Shown here piece after piece: positions 52,884-64,000 of a DNA stretch of 64,000 bases (its first letter is position 1; each line of letters begins with the position of its first letter). The notes under the pieces were generated by a model. The model had not been told where the DNA came from, made no database searches, and saw nothing but the letters and a program-made list of their open reading frames with translations. The position numbers and the translations under genes were made by a program. This DNA comes from Heloderma charlesbogerti (taxonomy: Eukaryota > Chordata > Lepidosauria > Squamata > Helodermatidae): contig JANEZZ010002661.1 in the NCBI GenBank assembly GCA_026122225.1, positions 1,054,001 to 1,118,000 of the forward strand, read 5' to 3'.

Positions 52884-52914
<31 letters not shown>
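52826..52914 (+). repeat. Compound purine microsatellite (GGAAGAAA)n(GA)n(GAAA)n
   Basis: About 90 bp of uninterrupted purine on the plus strand in three successive motifs. Confidence 0.95.
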
Positions 52915-53352
52915 GGAAAACAGAGAGACACCCCCCACCCATCTCCAGCACCTCCTGCACGGGAAATCTGGCTTTTTGTTCCTGGATTGATGGTGATTTT
53001 GCAGTGACCAAGGACGCGCTGTCCCTTCTGCAGGCATTGAGACATACTCCTCTCTCTTCTTTAAGAATCAAACAAGTAGCATAAATGCCAACAGATGAAG
53101 CTTTCTGCGTGTTCCCCTACTGAAGACTCTGGGGAACAGGGTAGGGTGGTACCATCTGCAGGAGACAAGGCAATTGCTTCCTGAAAGGTTTTTAGAGGAA
53201 AAAGCTGCCATTCATTCCCTTAAAAGGGTGCATGACAGCAGTGGCCTGTTTGTTTAAACCCAAGTCTACCACAGTCATGTATAATCACGTAAAACTGAGG
53301 GAGGAGGACGGACAGCCTGGTTTTAAGAGGAAAAAGACAACTTGGGTTAGGA

Positions 53353-53356
<4 letters not shown>

Positions 53357-53384
<28 letters not shown>
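53357..53384 (+). repeat. (GT)n microsatellite
   Basis: About 14 GT units. Confidence 0.95.
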
Positions 53385-53389
<5 letters not shown>

Positions 53390-53644
53390 CCCTTTTCCAC
53401 AGCTTGCCTCTCCGCAGTCTATCGCCCCAGGCATTTTTCTCTTGTCCAGGCTTGCTTTCTGTATTAGAGCCTGGCTGGGAGAGAACTGGCATTCTAGTTA
53501 TGGACTCTGGAGAGGTAAACTACAGGTCCTCTTGCCAGCATACCCCTTTTGTTCTTAAAACTGGCCCCTACCCAGTTATTTTTTATATAAAATTAAATTA
53601 AAAAGCCTTGATATGCAATTGGCAGGCCTGCCTTTAAATGGGGG

Positions 53645-53960
53645 GTGCAAGCCCTCTTTCAGCCCAAAGACTGAATTCCATTTTGAAGATGCTCTCGGGG
53701 TGGGAAGAGCCAAAGATAAAAGGGGCGGGGCCAAAATACCAGCCTATTTTAGCTGAAAGCTCTTACTGCCCGTAACTCAGCCTTGGGAGAGGCATCTCAA
53801 CAGTTCAGAATGGGGGGAAAGTGCACAACACCCAGGAAACCACCAAACAATCAGTGGTTGGGGGAAAGGGGCTGAAGCTAGAAGGAGGGGTTGTAATAAT
53901 TTGGGGAACCATGGAGGGCCAGACTGAGACCCCAGGCAGGTTGGATTTGGACCCTGCTTC
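53645..53960 (+). mobile_element. Repeat I, DNA-element-like unit
   Basis: Same ordered strings as 10370-10620: AGATGCTCTCGGGGTGGG, AAAAGGGGCGGGGCC, GTAACTCAGCCTTGGGAGA, AGAATGGGGGGAAAGTGCAC, GGAAACCACCAAACAATCAG. Confidence 0.55.
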
Positions 53961-54689
53961 AAACCAACAGGTCCGCCACTGATACTTTGTGCCTTACTCT
54001 GCACCTTTAGAAAAGAAACTGAAACTTTAAGGTTCATCGATTATATGGTTCTTCTTCCTTTTGGTCTGCATCAGATCAGGCTCTGAGCGGCAGAGATGGG
54101 AGAAAAAGCACCTTTTAACATCTCTGCGGTTTTGTTATTTGCTGACAATAGACGTAGATCTTGTCCAAAAAGACAGGGACAGCGCAGACGTGCTGTCAAA
54201 CATATTTCACAGCTTACGGAATCAAACATGCCAGAGGCATTTTTGAGCTAATGTGCAACTTGGTATGCTAGCTTTAAATGGGCTTCCAAATCACAAATCC
54301 GACTGCCATCCAAACTTCTACCTCCCCACCTCAAAAATGATTTTTTGATTCCATTTCAGTGGGTGGAATAAATTCAGCTGCCTGTAGATGGGAGTAAAGG
54401 AATGGGTTCAGAGTTTTTGTCTTTCTATCAGTGAAATAAGTCATGTGTATTATCCCAACTGAGCCCACTACATTTTAGCCAGCCTTCCCAGCTGCTCCAC
54501 ATGATACTAGCTAATGATCAAGTACAAACAGTTACATTTTAATTTTCTATGCAACCAAGTTCTATCTTCAGCCTTGCAATTCCCTTATTCTCCAGGTTCA
54601 CTGTACTGACCTTGCACATTTGGCCAATTTCCTTGGAGGGAGGAGGGCACGTTGCAATTCATTTGGCTTCCATTGGCTTCACTGCTGTG

Positions 54690-55022
54690 GTGCCATGGAA
54701 GGCTTGGCCAGTCAGGATGATGAGATGTCGGTGTTGCTGGGCATCTGCTGAGGCCCAGCTGCTCTTCCTCCTTGTTGTCGCGGCCTGTTCCACCTGCCCT
54801 CCCTGAGCGTGAAAGCAGTGCAAGGAGATGCAGCAGTATCCTTCATTTGCTCATCCTTCACTTACTCTCTTCCTCTGCACAGTGGTACAGACTGGACCCA
54901 GAGGGAGAGGGTGCGTGAATAGGCAGGAGGGGCAGAAATGAGGGAGAAGGCCCACTGAGGGAGGGGGCCCACTGAAAGCATCTTGCCCAAGGGCCCCCAA
55001 GACCTGGAGCGACCACTGAGTC
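54690..55022 (+). mobile_element. Repeat F, hAT-like element
   Basis: GCCCACTGAGGGAGGGGGCC, CACTGAAAGCATCTTGCCC, AAGGGCCCCCAAGACCTGG. Right end of the family; the left part is diverged. Confidence 0.55.
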
Positions 55023-55370
55023 TAGGGCTAGAACTTCATGTTAAGGGGGATATAAGAGAACTTGCTCACATTCTCTTATATTCCAATGTTCACTAACAAC
55101 TTTGTACAAGCCAAGGGGTTTCATAGGCAGAGCTAACAGATGGAAAACAGACAAGTGGCACTTGCTGCTTATGGTATGTGATGGTATTTCCCCACCCCAC
55201 ACAGGATAACACTTGCGAGGCAGTTCTATCTCCAAATACATATTCAAACATACTGTTCAAATTAGCAGTACATATGTCAAATTCTTAGACAGACGTGCAG
55301 GGCAGTTTGTAGACTACTGCAGTTCACAAGCATATTCAGATGCCAATTGCCTATGTTGCTGTGTTGTGAG

Positions 55371-55645
55371 CAGGGACAGCCCTACCATGAGGCAGAGTGA
55401 GGCAGCTGCCTCAGGCAGGAGACTTTGAGTGTCACGAAAGGGCCGTAAATTCTTAGTTATGTAATTAATTACAACTGTATTTTTACTCCCCCAGGAAGCG
55501 GGAGAGGTGCCTGTGAGATTTTCTGCCACAGGGGCCAAAATAACTTGACTGGTTTAGGGTACTATGCACCTTGACTTTGGGTGGAGGTGGGGAGACTCTA
55601 TTTACTGCTCTGCCTCAGGCAGCAAAATGTCTTGGGCCAGCTTTG
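55371..55645. mobile_element. hAT-like element (repeat G)
   Basis: CAGGGACAGCCCTACCATGA left, TGTCTTGGGCCAGCTTTG right. Subterminal words GAGGCAGCTGCCTCAGGCAG and CTGCCTCAGGCAGC are shared by both ends. Target duplication not convincing (4/8). Confidence 0.7.
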
Positions 55646-55653
55646 TCTGAGGG

Positions 55654-56489
55654 TGTATGCAGACATGAAAGCAAATCATGGGAATTATGCCTATGAAAAA
55701 ATGAAATCCAGCTCCTCCTCATGTCAAACTCAAGCAGTCTTCTGATCCAAACAATGCACTCAGGCCTCCTTCAAACATACACGCAGCTGCGTGGAACCGT
55801 TTGGGACAACCCCTTCCATTGGCCAACAGTATTATAGGAATATCACCACCAGATGGGCAGAGCCAGTTGTATGGGTCTTTCCCATCCCATCATAGCTCAA
55901 CCTTCTGGTGGGGTGTTGAGTGGGTGAGAAAACCCACACAATTGGAGTATTCCCACATATACCAGTATCTTGCAGGACTGAGCCATTGGGAAGCAGCTGT
56001 TCTGCAACAGCCATTGTATGTGAAGGAGTCCCTAAGTATCCTCTTCTGCATCCTATTTTGATGCTTGCCACACATTCATAAGAGTTTATGGATTGTTCAT
56101 TTTTAGGAGCTTCTGCCCTTAATAAGTAGAAAACTTGTTAGGATTTCTCAAAAGAAGCAAATATGCAGTGGATGCCTTTTGTAAATACAGCACCAAACAT
56201 CAGCATTGACCACTTGTCATATCAATGCAATATGCCGGCAACGGAAGGTTCCTGCTGTATTTACTCATTAAAGAAATCAAAACAATTCTACTATATATTC
56301 ATGCTTAGACACTGTAGCTGAAATGAGTCCTTTCTAATTTGCCTCACTGACTTGGTTTACGGATGAACTGCCTATAACTACAGCTTCTATTGAGATGCCC
56401 TCTCTGGAGTGCCCATGAGGATTTGAGGACTGAGATAATCCTACAGAAATAAAGTCTTATTGTGCCATCCTTCAGGTATGCCTAGGTTC
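55654..56489. other. No feature recognised
   Basis: Unassigned; no exon or repeat match. Confidence 0.4.
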
Positions 56490-56497
56490 ATTTATAT

Positions 56498-56633
56498 CAG
56501 GGGTGAGCAACGTGTAGCCCTCCAGAGGATTTTAGACTGAAACTCCCATCATCCCTCACTATTGGCTATGCTGGCTAGGGCTGATGGGAGTTGCAGTCCA
56601 ACAACTCTGAAGGACCACAAATTGCCACCCCTG
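56498..56633. mobile_element. Palindromic hAT-like MITE (subtype 3, CAGGGGTG ends)
   Basis: CAGGGGTGAGCAACGTGTAG and AATTGCCACCCCTG ends; arms ACTGAAACTCCCATCATCCC and GGCTGATGGGAGTTGCAGT. Flanks ATTTATAT and ATGTATAG match 6/8. Confidence 0.82.
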
Positions 56634-56641
56634 ATGTATAG

Positions 56642-57707
56642 GAAGCTTATCACAAGCTTATGTGGTTCTCAGAGTTGTTTTGCATGTCCTTCACGAGCTA
56701 ATAATGCTTCTCTTTTGTCTTCTTGTTTCCCATAATTCACTTCTATACTCCAGCAATACTGACAAGGTGGCAAAGGAAGAAAACAGTTTATTTTTAATAT
56801 TTTCCTTGGCTTAAGTAGGTCACTGCAGGCCTATCAGGGCATAATTTGGCAAAAAGAAGATTGGCCTCAATTCAGAAAAGGATCAGCAAGTTTTCTTTTA
56901 AAGGCCTGCCAGTGATAAAGAAGGCAGATATCCACAAAGGCAGAACACCCAGGAAGTGGAGTGACCCAACAAGAGGGTGTGGGTTCCAAGACTATGATAT
57001 CAGACTCCACAGATATTTGTCACACTTAATGAGAGGGTGTGTGGATTTCAGAGGGCCAGAAAAAATGGGCACAGGAAACACTGATAGGACAGGATGGAAA
57101 TCATCCAGGCAAGGCTGGAAAAATACATTTAAAACCCACATATAACACTTCCCATTTTTCATATTTCGCTCTTTTATAAGATTTGCCCAAACTAAGAATC
57201 TCTCTGGCTCAGATAATGGAGTTTTTCTTTCTTCATGAAGAATCCCACAAGTTACCTTTGCTTCTTTTTATGGAAGAAAAAAATGGCACCCAGGAGAAAT
57301 AAAATAATCTCTTTATCATGATCAAACATTTCATAACACCTCATCACCCTGTATAGCTGGATAACACCTTCCCTATCTTTTCCCTAAAGAATTACTCTAC
57401 CTAGCATGGGAATTGCAATCCCACCCACACATCACAAAGGCACCAGGATGGCGGAAAGGCTTGTCCGTCTTTATAATATGCATTTCTGCCCTAAGCAACA
57501 GTATGTAATTAAAATGCCTACAGACACATTTATAATAAACACTGCTAATAACAGGGAGCTGAAGTGACCTAATGGGAAGAGGGCTGTGTGTCCTTCTGAA
57601 ACACCTGTTGGGGTAAGAAGCCAGCTTGTCACACAGGCAGCTCACCCAACCTTACACAGCCAGGGGTGTGGGCTCCAGGGGGGAGAAATGAAGACAGAAG
57701 AGAGTTT
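56642..57707. other. No feature recognised
   Basis: Unique-looking; a 99-residue frame at 56846-57145 has no recognisable motif. Confidence 0.45.
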
Positions 57708-57780
57708 AAAGGTACAATCCTATGCATGTTGAGACAGAAAAATGTCCTACAGCTCCTGGCATTCTCCCAGAAACCCAGAA
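57708..57780 (+). mobile_element. Repeat N, left half
   Basis: GGTACAATCCTATGCATGTT, AATGTCCTACAGCTCCTGGC. The right arm is missing. Confidence 0.55.
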
Positions 57781-58281
57781 TTAAAGGCTTAGCTTTATTC
57801 CTCCCCCTGCACTCTTCCTCCATCCCACTTATCTTCCCCCCTGCCGCCCATTTAATCTTTCAGCTTCACACTGGATCTTTCAGCCACAACCTTAAGAGCT
57901 CCTGGGCTAGTCCTCTTCAACCACAGGTTTGTACCCACTCACATGCCAAGTCCCCCGGCAGGAGAGAAGGTGGACGGCAGAGGGCCCGGGGGAGGAGAAG
58001 CTGACGTGCGTGTGCTGCTGCCCTGGCCAAAGAGACTTCCACTGGGACAGGGTGAGCCAAGAGCCAGTGACAAGGCCAGCAGCAAGGGGAAGGAGCCTCT
58101 CGGACAGCGATCTCTGGGTCAACTGCCTTGGGAGCAAAGGTGCCCAGCCCTGCCATGAATGATATGAGAGGGACACCAGATATGGAAACAGAAAGACATG
58201 GATGCCTCATCTCCCTCACCCCAAAAACTCTCTCAGCAGGACCGTGCGGGACATATGGAAAACAATACGCGCCCTGTAGAG

Positions 58282-58863
58282 CAGGGGTCCCCAATGTGGC
58301 ACCCACAGGGTGCCCATGTAGCTCCCCTCTCCCTGCCCCCTTAAAAAAAATAATAATAATAATTTAAAAACTTGGAAAACATTAGGGCACTCTTCTTTTT
58401 CTCCCTTTCTAGCCTCGCTATTTCTGTCCCCTGTACCATCTCTTTAGCGCACTGTTACTTTGTTTCTAGCCTTGCTCTTTCTCTACCCCTTTGCCTTCGT
58501 GTTTCCCCCTCCTTCCTGGCCTCTAGCTTCACTACTTCTCTCCTCACCTCTTCACCTTGCTGTTTCTCCCGCCCAGCTTTAGCCTTGCTCTTTCTCTCCC
58601 CTTGACCCCTTTGCCTTGCTATTTCTCCCTCCCTCCCAGACTCTACCCTCCCCATTTCCCTTCACCAGTTTACTCCTTGTTTCTCCCCCTCCCAGCTCCT
58701 AGCGTTGCTCTTTCTCCCCCCGCCACCTTAGCTCACTTTTAACTAGCCAGGCCCCCACAGCAGTCATTATGTGACTAGCCACATCCTCAGTGGGAGCCAT
58801 TTTGTGCTGGCACCCACAGCAGTTTCTCAAATTCCCAAATGTGTCCATGGCTGGGGACTCCTC
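58282..58863. mobile_element. hAT-like element (repeat M) with internal CT minisatellite
   Basis: Left CAGGGGTCCCCAATGTGGCA, right ATGGCTGGGGACTCCTC (expected CCCCTG). Flanks CTGTAGAG and TTATAGAG match 6/8. The interior 58390-58740 is a degenerate pyrimidine-rich tandem array built on CTAGCCTTGCTCTTTCTCC-like units. Confidence 0.82.
58390..58740 (+). repeat. Degenerate pyrimidine-rich minisatellite
   Basis: Recurring GCCTTGCTCTTTCTC / TTTGCCTTGCTATTTCTCCC words at irregular spacing of about 40-60 bp, seven or eight times. Confidence 0.75.
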
Positions 58864-59149
58864 TTATAGAGGAATTTCACTTATGACAAACTATTTCCCT
58901 CTACCTTACCCTCCAAAATAATGATATGTATTAAATTTTAAAAAAATTTTTTGTCATCTTAGGCAAGCACCCATCTCCCCCTCCCCAGCAATTCTGTGTA
59001 ATTCAGAAGATCTGAAGGTCACTCCATCCAAGTTTCTTACACTTATAGTTGTGGATATCACATTTTATCCCAAATGCACTGAACAGCAGACCAAAGCAAT
59101 CCATAAATACCCAAATTAATGCTTTTGCCCTTTTTTCATATCTAAGGCT

Positions 59150-59240
59150 GCAATCCTATGCACACTTACCTGGGAAAAAGTCCCATTGAATTTAGTAGGA
59201 CTTACATCTGGGAAAACATGCATAGTGTTGCACTGTAAAC
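59150..59240 (+). repeat. Repeat D, well preserved
   Basis: GGCTGCAATCCTATGCACAC, TTACCTGGGAAAAAGTCCC, TAGTAGGACTTACATCTGGG, CATAGTGTTGCACTGT. Ends are imperfect inverses of each other. Confidence 0.7.
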
Positions 59241-59724
59241 TCTTTAAGATGGTTTTGGGGGGATTGGAGAGAAGGCTGACTCAACATTTTCACGGGTTAA
59301 ACAATGACAGATTATCAACCAGCTTAGTACCCATCATATTAATGCTTATTATATTGATTGTATGTAAATAACCAAGCAGATTAAAAGCAGGATCGCCAAC
59401 TGGGCTATATACAGGAATTCAACGGGTGATGTTCTCCATGTCTGTCTCTGTGCCAGGAAAAGCTGCACCTGCTGAATTTCTGCCACTCAAAACAGCTGCT
59501 ACAAAGCAAAGGAGGCCCAACAGGAAAAATATAAAATAAAAATAAAGGTAGCACCCCATGCCTGTGTCTCTTGTGTCTGTGTCTGAAAAGTGTCTCTTGC
59601 ATATTAAGAACTGCAAATTCCCTCTTAACTGAAACCTAAATTTATCCACATCCAATGAAAAATGAGACCTCATCAAATTCATTGCAGATACGATTATTCA
59701 CAAAAGCCAGTAACAACAGAAGAA

Positions 59725-59900
59725 GAGCCAGGCTGGATCAGACCAAGGGTCCATCTAGTTCAGCATTTTTTTCACACAGTGGCCAACCAGCTGCCTTCGG
59801 GAAACCCACAAGTCAGACACGAGTGCAACAGCACCCTCCCGCCCACGTTCCCCAGCAACTGGTGTACATAGGCAATACTGCAAGGAAACAATTGCCTAGA
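59725..59900 (-). mobile_element. Dispersed repeat C
   Basis: Reverse complement: CCAGTTGCTGGGGAACGTGG, CGGGAGGGTGCTGTTGCACT, GGCAGCTGGTTGGCCACTG, GACCCTTGGTCTGATCCAGC. Confidence 0.75.
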
Positions 59901-60030
59901 TAGCTTCATAACAGTACTGAATTTTGAAAGACAAAATAATGCAAAGGGGGATCTTTTGCTCCATTCCATCCACCCACATTTACTTCATGTTCTCCCCTTC
60001 TAGCCAAAACTGCAGAGTGTGTGAGTGCAT

Positions 60031-60062
60031 ATGTATGTATGTGTGTGTGTGTGTGTGTGTGT
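60031..60062 (+). repeat. (TATG)n(TG)n microsatellite
   Basis: Short TATG units pass into about 11 TG units. Confidence 0.9.
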
Positions 60063-60389
60063 CCTCCCTCCCTATGCAGGCAGCAGAGGGGAGTCAGTTT
60101 AATCACTACCAAACATAGAAAAGCCTTTAGGGTAAAGCAACCTCTTTTAGGGACACAAAATGCAGGTTTTCATTAACAATCAAATCAATGCAATAGCTTG
60201 GCCTAAAACTGGCAAAATGAAATGAAATCACGGTCGAGCAAAGAGGCAAAGGGAAGAGTCACTCTCCAGCTCCCTCAATATCAATACCTCATTTGCTGGC
60301 AAATGCTGGCTTCAGAGCGTGACCCAACCTAAAAAGAACTCACCAACCCCAGGGGTGACAGTTCATTAATTTTTGTTTGTGGTGTGTTT

Positions 60390-60412
60390 GTGTGTGTGTG
60401 TGTGTGTGTGCA
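60390..60412 (+). repeat. (TG)n microsatellite
   Basis: About ten TG units within a longer TG-rich stretch. Confidence 0.9.
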
Positions 60413-60677
60413 TGCACGTGTGTGAGATAAAACAGTAACTCCCATAATGGCCGCAGTGATTGCAATATATGGAATAGATAAGCCAGAATATTTTAAGCGA
60501 CTGACTTCTGTTGGGGCCAGCAGTGACTCAGAAGTCCTCTGCTTAATGAAGAGGTTGCTCTATTTAACTAAACACTTGCATTCTCCTACACCAAAGAAAA
60601 TTTAGCCCAGTGAAAGACGTTGTTTTACCAGTTTCTAAGTTGTCTGTTCTGTTGTGCATATTGGAAATATGAGATCA

Positions 60678-60793
60678 GCCTTGCCCGACTCAATGCCCTC
60701 CAGATATGTTGGACTATAACTCCCATCATCCTCAATGAGTATGACCAACTGCTGTCTGACACATCTGGAGGGCACCAGCTTTGGCAAAGCCGA
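60678..60793. mobile_element. Palindromic hAT-like MITE (subtype 1), degraded
   Basis: CAGCCTTGCCCGACTCAATG left, CACCAGCTTTGGCAAAGCCG right; arms CTCCAGATATGTTGGAC and CTGACACATCTGGAGG. No clear duplication. Confidence 0.75.
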
Positions 60794-61510
60794 TCTAAGA
60801 TTATGCAGTAGAGACCGATAACAGGCAATCTCATAATTAAACATCAGAGCACAACATACCGTTGACACTAAATAATTAGTCAGTAATAGCATAGGACAAA
60901 GAGGTGTGGTCATATTGGGAAAGTGTTTTCACACCAATGTTTTTTCAGCCTGTTCAGAAGTGTCCTACCACTGTTGGGTTCACACCAACATCTCTAAAGC
61001 AGGGCTGGTTTAGTTACGGCTGAAAGACACAATGATAGTTCTTGTACACTGGGAGAACCAGAATACTTCTATCCAACACAATATCCTTCCAGGGGGTGTG
61101 GGGACCCTGGGCAGAAAAAAAAACAAACTTGCTTCTTCTAGAAGGGATCATGAACATGGGTTGCAAGGGTGTGATGTTGCGTGTGCGGCAAGCATCGTCA
61201 TATCTGCTTCTGCTTCTGTGAACTGCTTTACCTTTGTTTTTCTCAGCATGCTGTGGTTACTCTAATTATAATTGCACCTCATTTTCTCAGCTGGGAATGC
61301 TCATCCAGTATGCCATCCTTTGCTGGGAGTAAAAGGGCATGGAACACTGGTTGAAGAAAAATCCCATCCCCAACTATGAATGGGTATAAGGGCACTTGCA
61401 GGTGAAAATGTAGAAAGTTCATAGAGAGGAGGAGGAAAGATATAAAATTTACTCAGGACCTTTTGGACCTTGATCGGAAGGACAAACATCCAGTGGATTG
61501 TCTGTACCAA

Positions 61511-61639
61511 GGCAGAAGGTAGATCTCCAAGTGTTTTGGACTTCAATTCCCAGAAGCCCCTGCCAGATTGGCCAATGGTCAAGGATGCTGGGAGTTGAAG
61601 TCCAAAACATCTGGAGATCTACTTTTTGCCCATTCCAGG
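61511..61639. mobile_element. Palindromic hAT-like MITE (subtype 2)
   Basis: GTAGATCTCCAAGTGTTTTG pairs with CAAAACATCTGGAGATCTAC; right end CTTTTTGCCCATTCCAGG. Same family as 1770-1908. Confidence 0.8.
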
Positions 61640-61697
61640 TCTAGACAGTCACATTCTTTCCTTTGTAAGAAATAATACACACCCCCAAACAAGGAAA

Positions 61698-61699
<2 letters not shown>

Positions 61700-61741
<42 letters not shown>
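61700..61741 (+). repeat. (TG)n(TA)n microsatellite
   Basis: About 14 TG units then six TA units. Confidence 0.95.
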
Positions 61742-62099
61742 GACATACTTCTATGTTTTATGTATACACTTTTGTAGATTTTACTATTAAAACAGCATAA
61801 AGGATGCGTTTGTGTTTACTTTTTTATCCTGGAGTTCATTCTAAGGATCCGCTGATGCAGCTTGATTATCCCGTAACATTTACCCTTTAACCGCCACTGC
61901 TGTAACCACAATGGAGATGGTAAAGAGATGGACAAAAAAGCCAAAGTACCAGTGCTGGCCATAACCAAAACTCCAAAGTCCATATTAGTGCAATACCTTT
62001 ATTAGGCCTACCAACAGTCACAAAACCCCCCATTTGTAGGTGGAAATGGGGATTCTGATCAATACTAGAGAATGTGACAGTAGACGCAATCCACTGGAC

Positions 62100-63238
62100 C
62101 AGGGGCGTCGTTATACAAAGGCCCATCTGGGCACGGGCCCTGGATCTTTTCAGCTGTCCTAATTGCCTCCTAATTGCCTTTTTTTTTTTTTACATTTTCC
62201 CATTGACTTGCATTGGAAAACAAGAACGGCCATAGCTTTTTTAGTTTGTATGATAAATAAATGAAATTTGGAGGCTTGGTAGTGCCCACAGACCTGATTG
62301 GATACGCCAAATTTCAGGCAGTTAGGTCCAGTAAGTTTTGTGCTAGTCACAGGTAAAATTTGCTATTTTAAAGAAACTCAAAGCAAAGAGCTATATTTTT
62401 TTTGTGCTTCCACATACATGCATGGAATTTGGGGATCTAGCAGGCCCTATGGAGCTGACGGAACCTACCAAATTTCAGATAGTTAGGTCCAGTGACTTTT
62501 CCACTAGCCATGTGTAAAGTTTCCTTTTCTCAAAGTCTAAAACAAAAAGTAAAAACTGTCAAGTCACCCAGGAGATTAGAGATCCTAATGAGAAGGTGTT
62601 TAAGGTGACCATTAGGAGGTCACTATCCCTAATCTCTGGTGTAGGTTTTTGTTGTTGCTGTTCGGGTTTTTTGAGGTGCAAAAAACCTCTCTCCCCCTAC
62701 TTTTCTTTTCTGCTCTTACATGCCCACTGTTGGGAGTTTGCCTGCAATGAAATTTTGAAGAGTGAGAAGGAAGGGAAGAAAGAGCTCCATGTATAATACT
62801 GGTATTTCACACAGCACCTGATTTTACTATCCCAAAGTGGAACCTTTGGCTTCTGCAGAAGTTCAGTAGCTTCAGTACAGCTAAGGATCCAATCAGCCTC
62901 CACAAATTTCTTTCTCCACTTTAATTTCTCCTAAATAGCTGTAGAACTCAAATTATTCCAAAAGGAGGGTTAGGACTATGTGGCATCATGATCATGGAAC
63001 TGCTAAGGCTTTTAAACAGATTCTACAGTTTTAGAAAAGCTAGAAAAAGCCCTCCACCACCTCACCTCATAAAGTTAATTTAAGCTCATGCAATCCTTGC
63101 AAACTCTGCACAGCTTCCTAAATTCCTCTGAAGTGCTACCTCTCTGAAAGGAGCCACTTGGCTTAGGGAATTCTCTCTACCCCCCTCCCCACATTTCCAA
63201 TCACCATTCTTCTTTTCTTCTTCCTTCCCCTATCCTTT

Positions 63239-63285
<47 letters not shown>

Positions 63286-64000
63286 CTTCTTTATTCCACC
63301 CAGAGCATATCTTGGGGAATTCTTAATGAGAATTCTCTTCGGCGGGCAAGAGAAGTTCTGAACGGGATTTGACTTTATACAAACATGTATGTATGTAAAT
63401 AAATTCTAGTAATTCTAAATTAGAATGCATGTATATCCTTCAGAAACGTTGCAGGTTTCTTGCCTGGGAGACACCTCTAATGACCTGTGCGTTTTCTTAC
63501 AAATTTACCCAAAAACTATTGGGGAAGGGGTGAATGGAAGGGAAAGCAAATCACTCCCTCCCCCAAATTGGAGAACTCTCCTTCCACATGAACTGCTACA
63601 CCTATCCTTTTGAAACTTTTCTGGTTTCTTACTTAGGGACAACTGTAGGCTGTCGGTAATTTTCAGAACAATGATCCACAAGGAACATAGGGAGATAAGT
63701 ATGTCTTCTTTTGGAGACCTCAAAATGTCAAGGTCACCCTTGCACACAAAAACCCTTGTAGCTATCATTCTGAAATTTGGCAGACCTGATCTCCTCTGAT
63801 GGGGCAATGAATCTTGAAATTTTTATCCAATTCTTCCAAGGAATTAAAATGTTATTGGCAGTTCCCTTTAAAAGAAAATCAAAATATAAACCCTGCACCT
63901 ATTTTTCTGACATTGGGCAGGTGTAATCCCCTTTTAGGGGGCTACTATGCCGGAAATTATCATCCAGTTCTGACCAAGAGAAAAAAGTTACAGGGTTTTT
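62100..64000 (-). mobile_element. Large hAT-like element, copy 2 (cut by window edge)
   Basis: Reverse-orientation copy of the 15.6-18.8 kb element, starting with the terminal motif CAGGGGCGTCGTTATA. Diagnostic matches to copy 1 (reverse complement): 62630-62720 to 18005-18090; 63085-63175 to 17558-17640; the TTTC tract 63234-63288 to the GAAA tract 17464-17502; 63640-64000 to about 15995-16345. It has only two of the ~165-bp modules and lacks the 0.95-kb insertion of copy 1. It holds about 169 bp (63443-63611) absent from copy 1. The other terminus lies beyond the window. Confidence 0.8.
63234..63288 (+). repeat. (TTTC)n microsatellite
   Basis: About 13 TTTC units at the position equivalent, in the reversed copy, to the GAAA tract at 17464-17502. 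The element appears to carry this microsatellite with it. Confidence 0.95.

Larger units (their letters stand above)
59901..60677. other. Microsatellites only
   Basis: Two TG tracts (60031, 60390) in otherwise unassigned sequence. Confidence 0.5.

Overview
The window looks like non-coding nuclear DNA from a squamate reptile, most likely a lizard. The evidence is its repeat content: an inverted BovB (RTE-clade) LINE, a Sauria-type SINE whose 3' tail matches that LINE, a CR1-type 3' end carrying the ATTCTATG octamer, L2/CR1-like LINE 3' ends, two abundant tRNA-derived SINE families, and many short palindromic hAT-like DNA elements with recognisable 8-bp target duplications. I found no host protein-coding exon, no intact RNA gene and no CRISPR-like or prokaryotic feature. 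All open reading frames outside the LINE look like chance frames. Family names are from memory of typical sequences; no database search was possible.

Layout. 0-15 kb: sparse unique sequence with SINEs, palindromic hAT elements, a mariner-like miniature element (7.56-7.93 kb), an L2-like LINE 3' fragment (8.75-9.06 kb) and a MIR-like relic (10.84 kb). 15.5-18.85 kb: a 5S rRNA-headed, CR1-tailed SINE split by a 3.15-kb hAT-like element, which itself carries about 0.95 kb of later insertions. 19-22 kb: SINEs, small DNA elements and unique sequence. 22.2-24.86 kb: a 2.65-kb, 5'-truncated BovB LINE on the minus strand, dead by two nonsense codons and one frameshift. 25-50 kb: alternating unique sequence and short DNA elements, including clear 8-bp duplications at 32.78-33.06, 34.70-34.84, 35.79-35.96 and 38.28-38.41 kb, a GC-rich element at 31.4-31.8 kb and the Sauria SINE at 37.2-37.5 kb. 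50.86-51.46 kb: an AT-rich, strikingly G-poor tract that I cannot assign. 52-62 kb: more DNA elements and microsatellites. 62.1-64.0 kb: a second copy of the 15.6-18.8 kb element, in opposite orientation and cut by the window edge.

The parts work together only as a transposon community. BovB supplies the 3'-end recognition that the Sauria SINE shares, CR1 would do the same for the 5S-headed SINE, and an unseen hAT transposase would have moved the palindromic elements. Nested insertions give a relative order: SINE A, SINE B and the 5S/CR1 SINE were each invaded by hAT-like elements. The most novel-looking item is the large hAT-like element present twice in inverted orientation, with an internal ~165-bp tandem module present three times in one copy and twice in the other.
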